Shown one piece after another: positions 30,727-43,447 of a stretch of 64,000 nucleotides of DNA. Within the stretch, counting starts at the first letter, position 1; each line of letters begins with the position of its first letter. The position numbers were made by a program, and so were the translations under genes. This DNA is from Odontesthes bonariensis (taxonomy: Eukaryota > Chordata > Actinopteri > Atheriniformes > Atherinopsidae), in NCBI RefSeq assembly GCF_027942865.1, contig NC_134524.1, forward strand, positions 24,893,536-24,957,535. Direction: 5' to 3'. The notes beneath the pieces were generated by a model. That model ran no database searches. It saw nothing but the letters and a program-made list of their open reading frames with translations, and was not told the DNA's origin.

Positions 30727-32710
30727 CTTAACTTTGACAACTATGATGGAATCATAGGATTCATGAATGTTGCAAACAACCACTGGAAATTCCTGGTAAG
30801 AACCTTAATGAACATATTACAAAATGTATACTGAAACTGAATTAAAGTAATGATATGACATTCTAATGTGTAAGTGTAATTTCTCCTTGTAGTATCTGAA
30901 CAAGTTGAACCAAAACGTGTTTGTCATGGATCCCTTGGGTAAAGCTGAGGACAAAGAGTCAGACGTTGCTGCAAAATGGTTTTGGTAGGTTCCGCCAATA
31001 ATAATGTATAAATGTATAAATGCATCTTCATCAATTTTGTATTTCTTATTTAACATTAAGAATTTGGTAATTATCTGTGTAGACCACTTTTTTTGAATAC
31101 TTTCTTATGATATATTATATTTTATTTTTTTAGGTATGCTCTCATTGAACTATAAATGCAATCAGGATAAAATATGTTTTGAATCTATCAACCATTACTA
31201 CAGCCAGTTCTTCAGAATGCGGCAGAACCGCTATCAGAAGACTGATTGGGTAAATGTGAAGTGGCAGGGAGCCAGAATCAACCACATCATTCAAAAAGAT
31301 GGTTGCAACTGTGGTGTTTTCGTCATGAAAGTAAGGTCTTCATCCCCAGATCTGTTCTTTGAATATGAAAACAATTGTTTGTTTTAGCTTGTTTGTTGTA
31401 GAAACATAACTGTTATGGGGTTGTGCTTAGTGCAGAACACAGACAAGGAAAATGGATGACGTTGAACTTATGAAATAATTCATTGTTAGAACAAATACGG
31501 GCAGTGAAGTGGAAATGGCTGGCAGAGGCTGTAGTGGGGGGGACACCAAAATTGTGTCTAGGCAAGCAGGGGTACTTGAGTGGCAGATGTCGGGCTCGAC
31601 CTCGGAGCATCAAAACGATAGAATGAGCAAGGCAGAACATGACCTTTGAGAAACTATCAAACTGATTTAAGCCTGAGGGTTTACCACTAAGGCTGAAACC
31701 ACAATTTGACGATGAGTGCACCGAGAGTCAGGGTTGGTAAACTGAGCATGACGATTGATAGGAACCCACTCACACAAAACAGGGACAGGACACACAAGGA
31801 AGTTAAAAGGGAAACATGGAAGGACACATGGAAGAGGCAGAAACGACATCATAATGCAGACATCCTTAATTTTGTCACCTGAAAGTGTCTACTTTGTATT
31901 TCGATGATAAAACAGATGGCCACAGACGTGGTGGAGGCTTTTCCTGTTGTCCCCCAGGAAATAGAAATAGCCACATCACGAAAGGACTTAAAAGACTTGA
32001 GGATCACCATGGCAAAAACAATACTGCAGTGCTCTGGTTTGTTGAATGAAGGATGATAACAACAACTTGTACCGTAGAGTAACTCCCTAAAAGAAACAGT
32101 TATATTAATATTAGTCTTAGTAATAATCCATTTAATTTGATTTGTTACACTATCCACCAATATGAAGGGAGCAGGATCAATGACATGTGATAGGGAGTTG
32201 GCTTGGCATCTATGTCTTGTGCAGTCAGTGGTATCTACTTCTGTGGATATCATTTTACTTGGCTAGACATGTATATTTGTGTTGATATCCATTATTGACC
32301 CCACCTTTAATCTACAGTGAACGTATAATTTGTAAAATCCCTATATTTTAGTCTTCAGTGAAACAGACCATTGCTCCAGTTGTGCCAGGGAGAATCCCAC
32401 TGAACAGAAAGGAAACACAAAATGGATAATTTATCAATTTAATATTAAGTTCAGTTAGACTTTTTAAGATGCAGATTAGCACTGTAAAATTGCCCCTGCA
32501 ATGGGTACAGTTTTGATAAAACGTATGATATCACATATACAATTAGCAGTTTGCTGGAAAGCCTGATCCAATGATGTTCAAAATGTATTTCAGATTGAAT
32601 GCACTAAATGCAGGAGGTGGTACCATCTGACCTGCGATGACATGTCAGATGAAGATTGGGAGAAGGAAAAAGAGGGAGTCACATCAACATGGAACTGTGG
32701 CCTTTGCTGA
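30727..32710 (+). CDS. Ulp1-type (C48) cysteine protease with C-terminal PHD-like finger, 3' exons
   Basis: Exons are 30727-30795, 30893-30984, 31204-31330, 31916-32036, 32352-32425 and 32594-32710, with reading frame maintained across all of them. The first carries NVANNHWKF (catalytic His). The second carries VFVMDPLG (catalytic Asp). The third carries the HIIQKDGCNCGVFVMK segment (Gln and catalytic Cys). These make the His-Asp-Gln-Cys order of SUMO-protease-like C48 enzymes. The fourth exon is helical (MATDVVEAFPVVPQEIEI). Exons five and six give C-x2-C, C-x2-C, H-x2-C, C-x2-C, a PHD-type Cys4-His-Cys3 set, ending NCGLC and TGA. The start is not found. The joint at 32425/32426 has AT instead of GT, so the last two exons may not splice normally. 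A host gene and a domesticated or transposon-borne Ulp1 (as in KDZ elements) are both possible. Confidence 0.72.
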
Positions 32711-32791
32711 TTTCACATATAAGGTGGCTACGTCATGTAAGTAACTTTGAATGTGTCTCTTATGTGTGTAATCTAAAAAAAACATTGTAAA

Positions 32792-35700
32792 ATATAGCTG
32801 CAAGCAGCGATGTGGGGGTCCTAGCAGAATGGCACAATAGGGAAGGCTTGGGCTGCTCAGGAAGGCGTCGTGAGTCCATGCACCAAGTTTGGCATCAATA
32901 CATCAATGCATCACAGAGATACGGCAAAATGTCCCATTTGCGCGTCGGCATGGAGTTTGATTGGCTGCCGCGGTTACACGGAAGTTAAATAAAAAAATCC
33001 ACATAATAACTTATGTGCGGCGTGGTCAGAAGATTCTATGTGCCAAGTCCCGTGGAGATTGGACAATCTTAGTGGCCTGAAATGCATTTTGAAGGTTTTT
33101 GATTAAATTCAAAATGGCGGCAAATCCATGATGGCGCAGATGACGTCATTAAGTGTGTTGACCTCGTCCTTATCCAGGGATTCTACTGGTACCTCATTTG
33201 TGACATTTGGACCAAGGGGTCCAAAGATATGAGCAAAAATGCATTTTTGCTACTTATAGCGCCATCTATAGGCCGAACGTCACCAAACTTCTTGGGCCTC
33301 TTACCTTAGCAGTCTTGAGTCTGTGTCATAAGTTTGACGTCATGATATCAAATGGTTGCCAAGATATGACCTCACTTCCGGTTTGGGGGCGTCAACCTCG
33401 AGTTTGATTGGCTTTTATGAAAAAATGGAAGCCTAATTAAAAATTCCACACGATAACTTTTGTGCGGCTTGGTCTTAAGAGTCTATGTGCCAAGTTTCGT
33501 GAAGATTTGACAATCTGTGTGACCTGAAATGCTTTTTTAAGCTTTTTGATAAAATTCAAAATGGCGGAAAATCTAAGTATACGCAAATTGACGTCATAGG
33601 GTGCGTTGGTCTCGTCATGATCCAAGGATTCCAATGATGTCTTGTTTGTAAAATTTGGGCCAAGTATTCAAAAGTTATTAGGCTGAATGCACTTTGAACT
33701 TTGGCGTGTTGGTGGCGCTAGAGAGTAAGCTTTTGGGCCATGAAAATTCTTGAGTTTTATTTTGGAGCTTGGCTAATTAAGTGTGCCAAATTTCACAACT
33801 TTTTACCATAGCGTTCATGGGGCTGCCATAGACTTCAATTGCAGCGGAAAGTAGAGAAAATATAGCTGCAAGCAGCAATGTGGGGGCCTAGCATATTGGC
33901 ACAATAGGGAAGGCTTGGGCTGCTCAGGAATGCGTCTTGAGTCCATGCAGCAAGTTTGGCCTCGATACATCAATGGATCGCAGAGATTTGGCCAAATGTC
34001 ACGTTTGCGTGTCGGCGTAGAGTTTGATTGGCTGTCACGGGCAAACGGAAGTGAAATGAGAAAATCCACCTGATAACTTATGTGTGGCTTAGTCTGAAGA
34101 TTCTATGTGCCAAGTCCCGTCGGGATTGGACAATAGGCGTGGCCTTAAATGTGTTTTGAATGTTTTCGATTAAATTCAAAATGGCGGACAATCCAAGATG
34201 GCGCAGATGACGTCATGAGGTGCAATATCCCCGACTTTATCGAGTGATTCCATTGGTACCTCATGTGTGACATTTGGACCAAAGAGTCCAAAGATATAAG
34301 CAAAAAGACATTTTGGCTACATATAGCGCCACCTATTGGCCAAACGTCACCAAACTTCTTGGGCCTCTTACCTTAGCGGTCTTGAGTCTGTGTAAGAAGT
34401 TTGACGTCATAACATCAAATGGTTGCCACGATATGACCTCACTTCCGGTTTGGCGGCGTCAACCTCGATTTTGATTGGCTTTTATTGAAAATCGGAAGCC
34501 TAATTAAAAATTCCACACGATAACTTTTGTGCGGCTTGATCTTAAGAGTCTATGTGCCAAGTTTCGTGAAGATTTGACAATCTGTGTGACCTGAAATGCT
34601 TTTTTAAGTTTTTTGATAAAATTTAAAATGGCGGAAAATCTAAGTATACGCAAATTGACGTCATAGGGTGCGTTGGACTCGTCATGATCCAAGGATTCCA
34701 ACGATGCCTTGTTTGTGAAATTTGGACCAAGTATTCAAAAGTTATTAGGCTGAATGCACTTTGAACTTTGACGTGTTGGTGGCGCTAGAGAGTAAGCTCT
34801 TGGGGCATGAAATTTCTTGACTTTGGCTTTGGCACTTGGCTGATTACGTGTGCCAAATTTCACAACTTTTTACCATAGCGTTCATGGGGCTGCCATAGAC
34901 TTCAATTGCAGCGGAAAGTAGATCGATAATAATAATAATAGGAAAAGCTACTAACACAATGGGTGCCTTCGCAGCTTCGCTGCTAGGCCCCCAAATATAG
35001 CTGCAAGCAGCAATGTGGGGGTCCTAGCAGAATGGCCCAATAGGCAAGGTTTGGGCTGCTCAGGAAGGGGTCGTGAGTCCATGCACCAAGTTTGGCATCA
35101 ATACATCAATGCATCATAGAGATACGGCCAAATGTCCCGTTTGCGTGTCGGCGTAGAGTTTGATTGGCTGCCGCGGTTAAACGGATTTGAAATAAAAAAA
35201 ATCCACATGTTAACTTATGTGCGGCTTGATCTGAAGATTCTATGTGCCAAGTCTCGTGGAGATTGGACAATCTTAGTGGCCTGAAATGCGTTTTGAAGGT
35301 TTTTGATTCAATTCAAAATGGCGGACAATCCAAGATGGCGCTGATGACGTCATGAGATGCATTATCCCCGTCCTTATCCAGGGATTCTACTGGTACCTCA
35401 TTTGTGAAATGTGGACCAAGGGGTCCAAAGATATGAGCAATAATGCATTTTTGCTGCTTATAGCGCCACCTATTGGCCAAATGTCATCAACCTTCTTCGG
35501 CCACTTCCCTTAACGGTCTTGAGTCTGTGTTACAAGAATGACGTCATAACATCAAATGGTTGCCAAGATATGGCCTCACTTCCGGTTTGGGGGCGTCAAC
35601 CTTGAGTTTGATTGGATTTTATGGAGAAACGGAAGCCTAATTAAAAATTCCCTTGGATAACTTTTGTGCGGCTTGGTCTTAAGAGTCTATGTGCCAAGTT

Positions 35701-38700
35701 TCGTGATAATTGGACAATCTGTGTGACCTGAAATGCTTTTTTAAGCTTTTTGATCAAATTCAAAATGGCGGAAAATCTAAGTATACGCAAATTGACGTCA
35801 TAGGGTGCGTTGGACTCGTCATGATCCAAGGATTCCAACGATGCTTCATTTGTGAAATTTGGACCATGTAGTCCAAAGTTATTAGGCTGAATGCACTTTG
35901 AACTTTGGCGTGTTGGTGGCGCTAGAGAGTAAGCTCTTGGGCCATGAAAATTCTTGAGTTTGTGATTGGCACTTGGCTAATTACGTGTGCCAAATTTCAC
36001 AACTTTTTACCATAGCGTTCATGGGGCTGCCATAGACTTACATTGCAGCAGAAACTGAACAATAATAATAATAATAGGAATAGCTACTAACTCAATGGGT
36101 TCCTGCAGCTTCGCTGCTAGGACCCCCAAATATAGCTGCAAGCAGCGATGTGGGGGTCCTAGCAGGACGCCACAATAGGCAAGGCTTGGGCTGCTCAGGA
36201 AGGCTTCGTGAGTTCATGCACCAAGTTTGGCATCGATACATCAATAAATGGCAAAGATATGGCCTAACGTCTTGTTTGCGCGTGGGCGTGGAGTTTGCTT
36301 GGCTGCCACATGCAAATGAAAGTAAAATGAAAAAATCCACACAATAACTTTTTTGGGGCTTTGTCTGAAGATTCTATGTGTCAAGTCCCGTCGAGATTGG
36401 ACAATCTGCGTGGCCTGAAATGCTTTTTGTAGGTTTTCAATCAAATTAAAAATGGCGGATTATCCAATATGGTGCAGATAACGTCATGAGGTGCGTTGAC
36501 CTCGACTGCATCCAGGGATTCAACTGGTTCCTCATTTGTGAAATTTGGATCAAGTAGTCCAAAGTTATGCATTTGGATGCACTTTGAACTTTGACGTGTT
36601 GGTGGCGCTAGTGAGTAAGCACTTGGGCCATGAAATTTCTTGACTTTGGCTTTGGCACTTGGCTGATTACGTTTGCCAAATTTCACAACTTTCTCGCATT
36701 GCGTTAATTGGCTGCCATAGATAGCGCCACCTATAAGCCAAATGTCACCCAACCTCTTGTGCCTCTTACAGTAGGGGTCTTGAGTCTGTGTTAGAAGTTT
36801 GATGTCATAACACCAAATGGTTTCGAAGATAAGGCCTCACTTCCGCTTCGGCGGAGTCAACCTCGAGTTTGATTGGCTTTTATGGAAAATCGGAATACTA
36901 ATTAAGAAATTCCACACAATAACTTTTGTAAGGCTTGGTCTGAAGATTCTATGTGCCAAGTTTCGTGGAGATCGGACAATCTGCGTGGCATGAAATGCTT
37001 TTTTAAGCTTTTTGATTAAATTCAAAATGGCGGACATTGTAGACATAGGCCAATGACGTCATAGGTTGCGTTGGACTCGACATGATCCAAGGATTCGAAG
37101 AATGCCTCATTTGTGAAATTTGGACCAAGTCGTCCAAAGTTATGCATTTGGATGCACTTTGAACTTTGATGTGTTGGTGGCGCTAGTGAGTAAGCACTTG
37201 GGCCATGAAATTTCTTGACTTTGGCTTTGGCACTTGGCTGATTACGTTTGCCAAATTTCACAACTTTCTCGCAGTGCGTTCATGGGGCTAACATAGATAG
37301 CGCCACCTATAGGCCAAACGTCACCAAACTTCTTGTGCCTCTTACAGTAGGGGTCTTGAGTGTGTGTTAGAAGTTTGATGTCATAACATAAAATGGTTGC
37401 CAAGATATGGCCTCACTTCCGCTTTGGCGGCGTTAACCTCGAGTTTGATTGGCTTTTATGGAAAATCGGAATACTAATTAAGAAATTCCACACAATAACT
37501 TTTGTGCGGCTTGATCTGAAGATTCTATGTGCCAAGTTTCGTGGAAATCAGACAATCTGCATGGCCTGAAATGCTTTTTTATGCTTTTTGATTAAATTCA
37601 AAATGGCGGAAATTGTAGTAATAGGCCAATGACGTCATAGGACGATTTAGACTAGACATGATCCAAGGATTTCAATGATGTCTCAGTTGTGAAATTTGGA
37701 CCAATAAGTCCAAAGATATGAGCAAAAATGCATTTCTGCTGCATATAGCGCCACCTATAGGCCAGACGTCACCAAACTTCTTGGGCCTCTTACAATAGGG
37801 CTCTTGAGTCTTTTATCGAAGTTTGACGTCATAACATCAAATGGTTGCCAAGATATGGCCTCACTTCCGCTTTGGCGGCGTCTACCTTGAGTTTGATTGG
37901 CTTTTATGCAAATTCAAAAGCCTAATTAAAAATTCCACATGATAACTTTTGTGCGGCTTGGTCTGAAGATTCTATGTGCCAAGTTTCGTGGAGATCGGAC
38001 AATCTGCGTGGCCTGAAATGCTTTTTTAAGCTTTTTGATTAAATTCAAAATGGCGGACATTGTAGGCATTGGCCAATGATGTCATTGGGTGCGTTGGACT
38101 CGTGATGATCCAAGGATTCCAGCAATACCTTATTTGTGAAATTTGGACCAAGTAGTCCAAAGTTATGCATTTAGATGCACTTTGAACTTTGACGTGTTGG
38201 TGGCGCTAGTGAGTAAGCACTTGGGCAATGAAATTTCTTGACTTTGCTTTTGGCACTTGGCTGATTACGTGTGCCAAATTTCACAACTTTCCCGCAATGC
38301 GTTAATGGGGCTGCCATAGACTTCAATTGCAGCGGAAAGTAGATCAATAATAATAGGAATACCTACTAACACAATGGGGTTCCTGCAGCTTTGCTGCTAG
38401 GACCCCCAAATATAGCTGCAAGCAGCGATGTGGGGGTCCTAGCAGGACCTCACAATAGGCAAGGCTTGGGCTGCTCAGGAAGGCGTTTTGAGTTTATGCA
38501 CCAAGTTTGGCATCGATACATCAATAAATGGCAAAGATATGGCCTAACGTCTTGTTTGCGCGTGGGCGTGGAGTTTCTGCTGCATTTGGTGCCACCTATA
38601 GGCCAGACGTCACCAAACTTATTGTGCTTCTTACCGTAGTGGTAATGAATCTGTGTTAGAAGTTTGACGTCATAACATCAAATGGTTGCCAAGATATGTC

Positions 38701-41700
38701 CTCACTTCCGCTTCGGCGGAGTCAACCTCGAGTTTGATTAGCTTTTATGGAAAATCGGAAGCCTAATTAAAAATTCCACACAATAACTTTTATCCGGCAT
38801 GGTCTAAAAATTCTATGTGCCAAGTTTCGTGGAGATCGGGCAATCTGCGTGGCCTGAAATGCTCTTTTAAGCTTTTTAATTAAATTCAAAATGGCGGAAA
38901 TTGTAGGAATAGGCAATTGACGTCATAGGTTGCGTTGGACTTGACATGATCCAAGGGTTCCAATGATGCCTCATTTGTGAAATTTGGACCAAGTAGTCCA
39001 AAGTTATGCATGTGGATGCACTTTGAACTTTGACGTGTTGGTGGCGCTAGTGAGTAAGCACTTGGGCCATGAAATTTCTTGACTTTGGCTTTGGCACTTG
39101 GCTGATTACGTGTGCCAAATTTCACAACTTTCTCGCAGTGCGTTCATGGGGCTAACATAGATAGCGCCACCTATAGGCCAGACGTCACCAAACTTCTTGT
39201 GTCTCTTACTGGAGGGGTCTTGAGTGTGTGTTAGAAGTTTGACGTTATAACATCAAATTGTTTCCAAGATATGGCCTCACTTCCGCTTTGGCGGCGTCAA
39301 CCTCGAGTTTGATTGGCTTTTATGGAAAATCGGAATACTAATTAAGAAATTCCACACGATAACTTTTGTGAGGCTTGATCTGAAGATTCTATGTGCCAAG
39401 TTTCGTGGAGATCAGACAATCTGCGTGGCCTGAAATGCTTTTTTATGCTTTTTGATTAAATTCAATATGGCGGAAATTGTAGTAATAGGCCAATGACGTC
39501 ATAGGACGCGTTAGACTAGTCATGATCCAAGGATTCCAATGATGTCTCATTTGTGAAATTTGGACCAATAAGTTTAAAGATATGAGCAAAAATGCATTTC
39601 TGCTACATATAGCGCCACCTATAGTCCAGACGTCACCAAACTTCTTGGGCCTCTTACAATAGGGCTCTTGAGTATTTGTTCGAAGTTTGACGTCATAACA
39701 TCAAATGGTTGCCAAGATATGGCCTCACTTCCGCTTTGGCGGCGTCTACCTTAAGTTTGATTGGCTTTTATGCAAATTCAAAAGCCTAATTTAAAATTCC
39801 ACATGATAACTTTTGTGCGGCTTGGTCTGAAGATTCTATGTGCCAAATTTCGTGGACATCGGACAATCTGCGTGGCCTGAAATGCTTTTTTAAGCTTTTT
39901 GATTAAATTCAAAATGGCGGACATTGTAGACATAGGCCAATGACGTCATTGGGTGCGTTAGACTCGTCATGATCCAACAATTCCAGCAATACCTCATTTG
40001 TGAAATTTGGACCAAGTAGTCCAAAGTTATGCATTTAGATGCACTTTGAACTTTGACGTGTTGGTGGCGCTAGTGAGTAAGCACTTGGGCCATGAAATTT
40101 CTTGACTTTGCTTTTGGCACTTGGCTGATTACGTGTGCCAAATTTCACAACTTTCCCGCAATGCGTTAATGGGGCTGCCATAGACTTCAATTGCAGCGGA
40201 AAGTAGAAGAATAGGAATAAATATAGCTGCAAGCAGCAATGTGGGGGTCCTAGCAGAATGGCCCAATAGGCAAGGCTTGGGCTGCTCAGGAAGGCGTCGT
40301 GAGTCCATGCACCAAGTTTGGCATCGATACATCAATGCATCGCAGAGATACGGCCAAATGTCCCATTTGCGCGTCGGCATGGAGTTTGATTGGCTGCCGC
40401 GGTTACACGGAAGTTAAATAAAAAAATCCACATAATTACTTATGTGCGGCTTGGTCTGAAGATTCTATGTGCCAAGTCTCGTGGAGATTGGACAATCTTA
40501 GTGGCCTGAAATGCGTTTTGAAGGTTTTTGATTGAATTCAAAATGGCGGACAATCCAAGATGGCGCAAATGACGTCATTAAGTGTGTTGACCTCGACCTT
40601 ATCCAGGGATTCTATTGATACCTCATTTGTGAAATTTGGACCAAGGGGTCCAAAGATATGAGCAAAAATGCATTTCTGCTACATATAGCGCCACCTATAG
40701 GCCGAACGTCACCAAACTTCTTGGGCCTCTTACCTTAGCAGTCTTGAGTCTGTGTGATAAGTTTGACGTCATGATATCAAATGGTTGCCAAGATATGACC
40801 TCATTTCCGGTTTGGGGGCGTCAACCTCAAGTTTGATTGGCTTTTAAGGAAAAATGGAAGCCTAATTAAAAATTCCACACGATAACTTTTGTGCGGCTTG
40901 GTCTTAAGAGTCTATGTGCCAAGTTTCGTGATACTTGGACAATCTCTGTGACCTGAAATGCTTTTTTAAGCTTTTTGATAAAATTCAAAATGGCGGAAAA
41001 TCTAAGTATACGCAAATTGACGTCATAGGGTGCGTTGGACTCGTCATGATCCAAGGATTCCAACGATGTCTCATTTGTGAAATTTGGACCAAGTAGTCCA
41101 AAGTTATTAGGCTGAATGCACTTTGAACTTTGGCGTGTTGGTGGCGCTAGAGAGTAAGCTTTTGGGGCATGAAAATTCTTGATATTGGCTTTGGCACTTA
41201 GCTGATTACGTGTGCCAAATTTCACAACTTTTTACCATAGCGTTCATGGGGCTGCCATAGACTTCAATTGCAGCAGAAACGGATTAATAATAATAGGAAA
41301 AGCTACTAACTCAATGGGTTCCTGCAGCTTCGCTGCTAGGACCCCCAAATATAGCTGCAAGCAGCGATGTGGGGGTCCTAGCAATATGGCCTAATAGGGA
41401 AGGCTTGGGCCGCTCAGGAAGGGGTCGTGAGTCCATGCACCAAGTTTGGCATCAATACATCAATGCATCGCAGAGATACGGCCAAATGTCCCGTTTGCGT
41501 GTCAGCATAGAGTTTGATTGGCTGCCGCGGTTAAACGGCTTTGAAATAAAAAAATCCACATATCAACTTATGTGCGGCTTGGTCTGAAGAATCTATGTGC
41601 CAAGTCCCGTGGAGATCGGACAATGTCAGTGGCCTGAAATGCCTTTTTAAGGTTTTCGATTAAATTAAAAATGGCGGACAATCCAAGATGGCGCAGATGA

Positions 41701-43180
41701 CGTCATGATTTTCGTTGGCCTCGACTGCATCCAGGGATTCCATTGGTACCTCATTTGTGAAATTTGGCCAAAGGGGTCCAAAGATATGAGCAAAAATGCA
41801 TTTTAGCTACATATAGCGCCACCTATAGGCCAAACGTCACCAAACTTGTTGGGCATCTTACCTTTGCAGTCTTGAGTCTTTGTTATAAGTTTGACGTCAT
41901 AACATCAAATGGTTGCCAAGATATGACCTCACTTCCGGTTTGATGGCGTCAACCTCAAGTTTGATTGACTTTTACAAAATATCGGAAGCCTAATTCAAAA
42001 TTCCACTGAATAACTTATGTGCGGCTTGGTCTTAAGAGTCTATGTGCCAAGTTTCGTGAAGATTTGACAATCTGTGTGACCTGAAATGCTTTTTTAAGGT
42101 TTTTGATCAAATTCAAAATGGCGGAAAATCTAGGCATACGCAAATTGACGTCATAGGGTGCGTTGGACTCGTCATGATCCAAGGATTCCAACGATGCCTC
42201 ATTTGTGAAATTTGGACCAAGTAGTCTAAAGTTATTAGGCTGAATGCACTTTGAACTTTGGCGTGTTGGTGGCGCTAGAGAGTAAGGTCTTGGGCCATGA
42301 AATTTCTTGACTTTGGCTTTGGCACTTGGCTGATTACGTGTGCCAAATTTCACAACTTTTTACCATAGCGTTCATGGGGCTGCCATAGACTTCAATTGCA
42401 GCGGAAAGTAGAGGAATAAATATAGCTGCAAGCAGCGATGTGGGGGTCCTAGCAGGACGCCGCAATAGGCAAGGCTTGGGCTGCTCAGGAAGGCGTCGTG
42501 AGTTCATGCACCAAGTTTGGCATCGATACATCAATAAATGGCAAAGATATGGCCTAACGTCTTGTTTGCGCGTGGGCGTGGAGTTTCTGCTGCATATAGC
42601 GCCACCTACAGGCCAGACGTCACCAAACTCCTTGTGCTTCTTACCATAGTGGTAATGAGTCTGTGTTAGAAGTTTGACGTCATAACATCAAATGGTTGCC
42701 AAGATATGTCCTCACTTCCGCTTCGGCGGAGTCAACCTCAAGTTTGATTGGATTTTATGGAAAATTGGAAGCCTAATCAAAAATTCCACATGATAACTTT
42801 TGTGCGGCTTGATCTGAAGATTCTATGTGCCAAGTTTCGTGGAGATCGGACAATCTGCGTGTTCTGAAATGCTTTTTTAAGCTTTTTGATTACATTCAAA
42901 ATGGCGGAAATTGTAGGCATATGCCAATGACGTCATAGGGTGCGTTAGAGTAGACATGATCCAAGGATTCCAGCAATACCTCATTTGCGATATTTGGACC
43001 AAGTATTCCAAAGTTATGCATTTGGATGCACTTTGAACTTTGACGTGTTGGTGGCGCTAGAGTACACTCTTGGGGCATGAAATTTCTTGGCTTTGGCACT
43101 CTGCTGATTATGTGTGGCAAATTTCACAACTTTCCCGCATTGTATTAATGGGGATGCCATAGATTGCAGTGGAAAGTAGA
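32792..43180. repeat. Head-to-tail array of ~1.1-kb non-coding repeat units
   Basis: Units starting ATATAGCTGCAAGCAGC begin near 32792, 33859, 34995, 36129, 38409, 40220, 41349 and 42419, with spacings of roughly 1.07-1.14 kb except two enlarged units of 2.28 and 1.81 kb. The enlarged units contain extra copies of an inner 450-575-bp module ('gcgccacctatagg' through 'gccaaatttcacaact'). Intact units end with (AAT)n and 'gcagcttcgctgctagg' plus ACCCCC. Conserved inner blocks include 'aaaatggcgga', 'tgtgccaagtttcgtg' and many TGACGTCA palindromes. The open frames in it recur in every unit with no family signature and are shadows of the repeat. The last unit is truncated at 43180. The biological class is not known to me. 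Confidence 0.9.
36107..36165. other. Hairpin-forming unit junction (best example)
   Basis: The end of one unit and the start of the next give CTGCTAGGACCCCCA, then AATATA, then an inner hairpin GCTGC-AA-GCAGC, then GATG, then TGGGGGTCCTAGCAG. The outer arms pair over 15 bp without mismatch. The same layout recurs at about 38395-38445 and 41334-41384. Confidence 0.85.
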
Positions 43181-43189
43181 ACACTAATC

Positions 43190-43447
43190 ACATACAAGAT
43201 GATAGTTTTCAGTTCAAATAATTTATTTATACAAACTTGCAAAGCACACGCTGTCTTCAAACAGTCAACACAAAATAGTATTTAAAAAAAAAATACTTAT
43301 AACCACAAACACCTTTAGTCGTCGCTGTTCAGATCCGAGCAAAGCACCGATGTTGTCGGTGCCATGCAACACAGGACGATTTCCCCTCAAGGGATGTTAC
43401 TTACAGGTGTAATTGTTGCAAAATGATTCAAAAGGTGTCGGCATTGA
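43190..43447 (+). pseudogene. RPA-like gene fragment (zinc-ribbon segment), plus strand
   Basis: The sequence reads QIRAKHRCCRCHATQDDFPS, RDVTYRCNCCKMIQKVSA and then ends. It is the zinc-ribbon segment of the RPA-like gene whose intact copy is at 48044-49909. It is preceded by 'cacatacaagatgatagttt', which also borders other copies, so the fragment was joined to a 3'-flank piece. It is nearly identical to the start of the fragment at 54236. Confidence 0.75.

Noticed and set aside
31136..31203. Extended exon starting at the acceptor before 31135 in the Ulp1-like gene
   Set aside because: Joining it to the previous exon gives an in-frame stop. The acceptor at 31203 keeps the frame and matches the protease spacing better.
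32792..43180. Many 60-119-residue open frames repeated on both strands of the array
   Set aside because: They recur because the DNA repeats, differ by frameshifts between units, have no domain signature and no splice or start context. They are treated as shadows.
32792..43180. CRISPR-like reading of the regularly spaced repeats
   Set aside because: Units are about 1.1 kb, spacers are not unique, and the DNA is eukaryotic.
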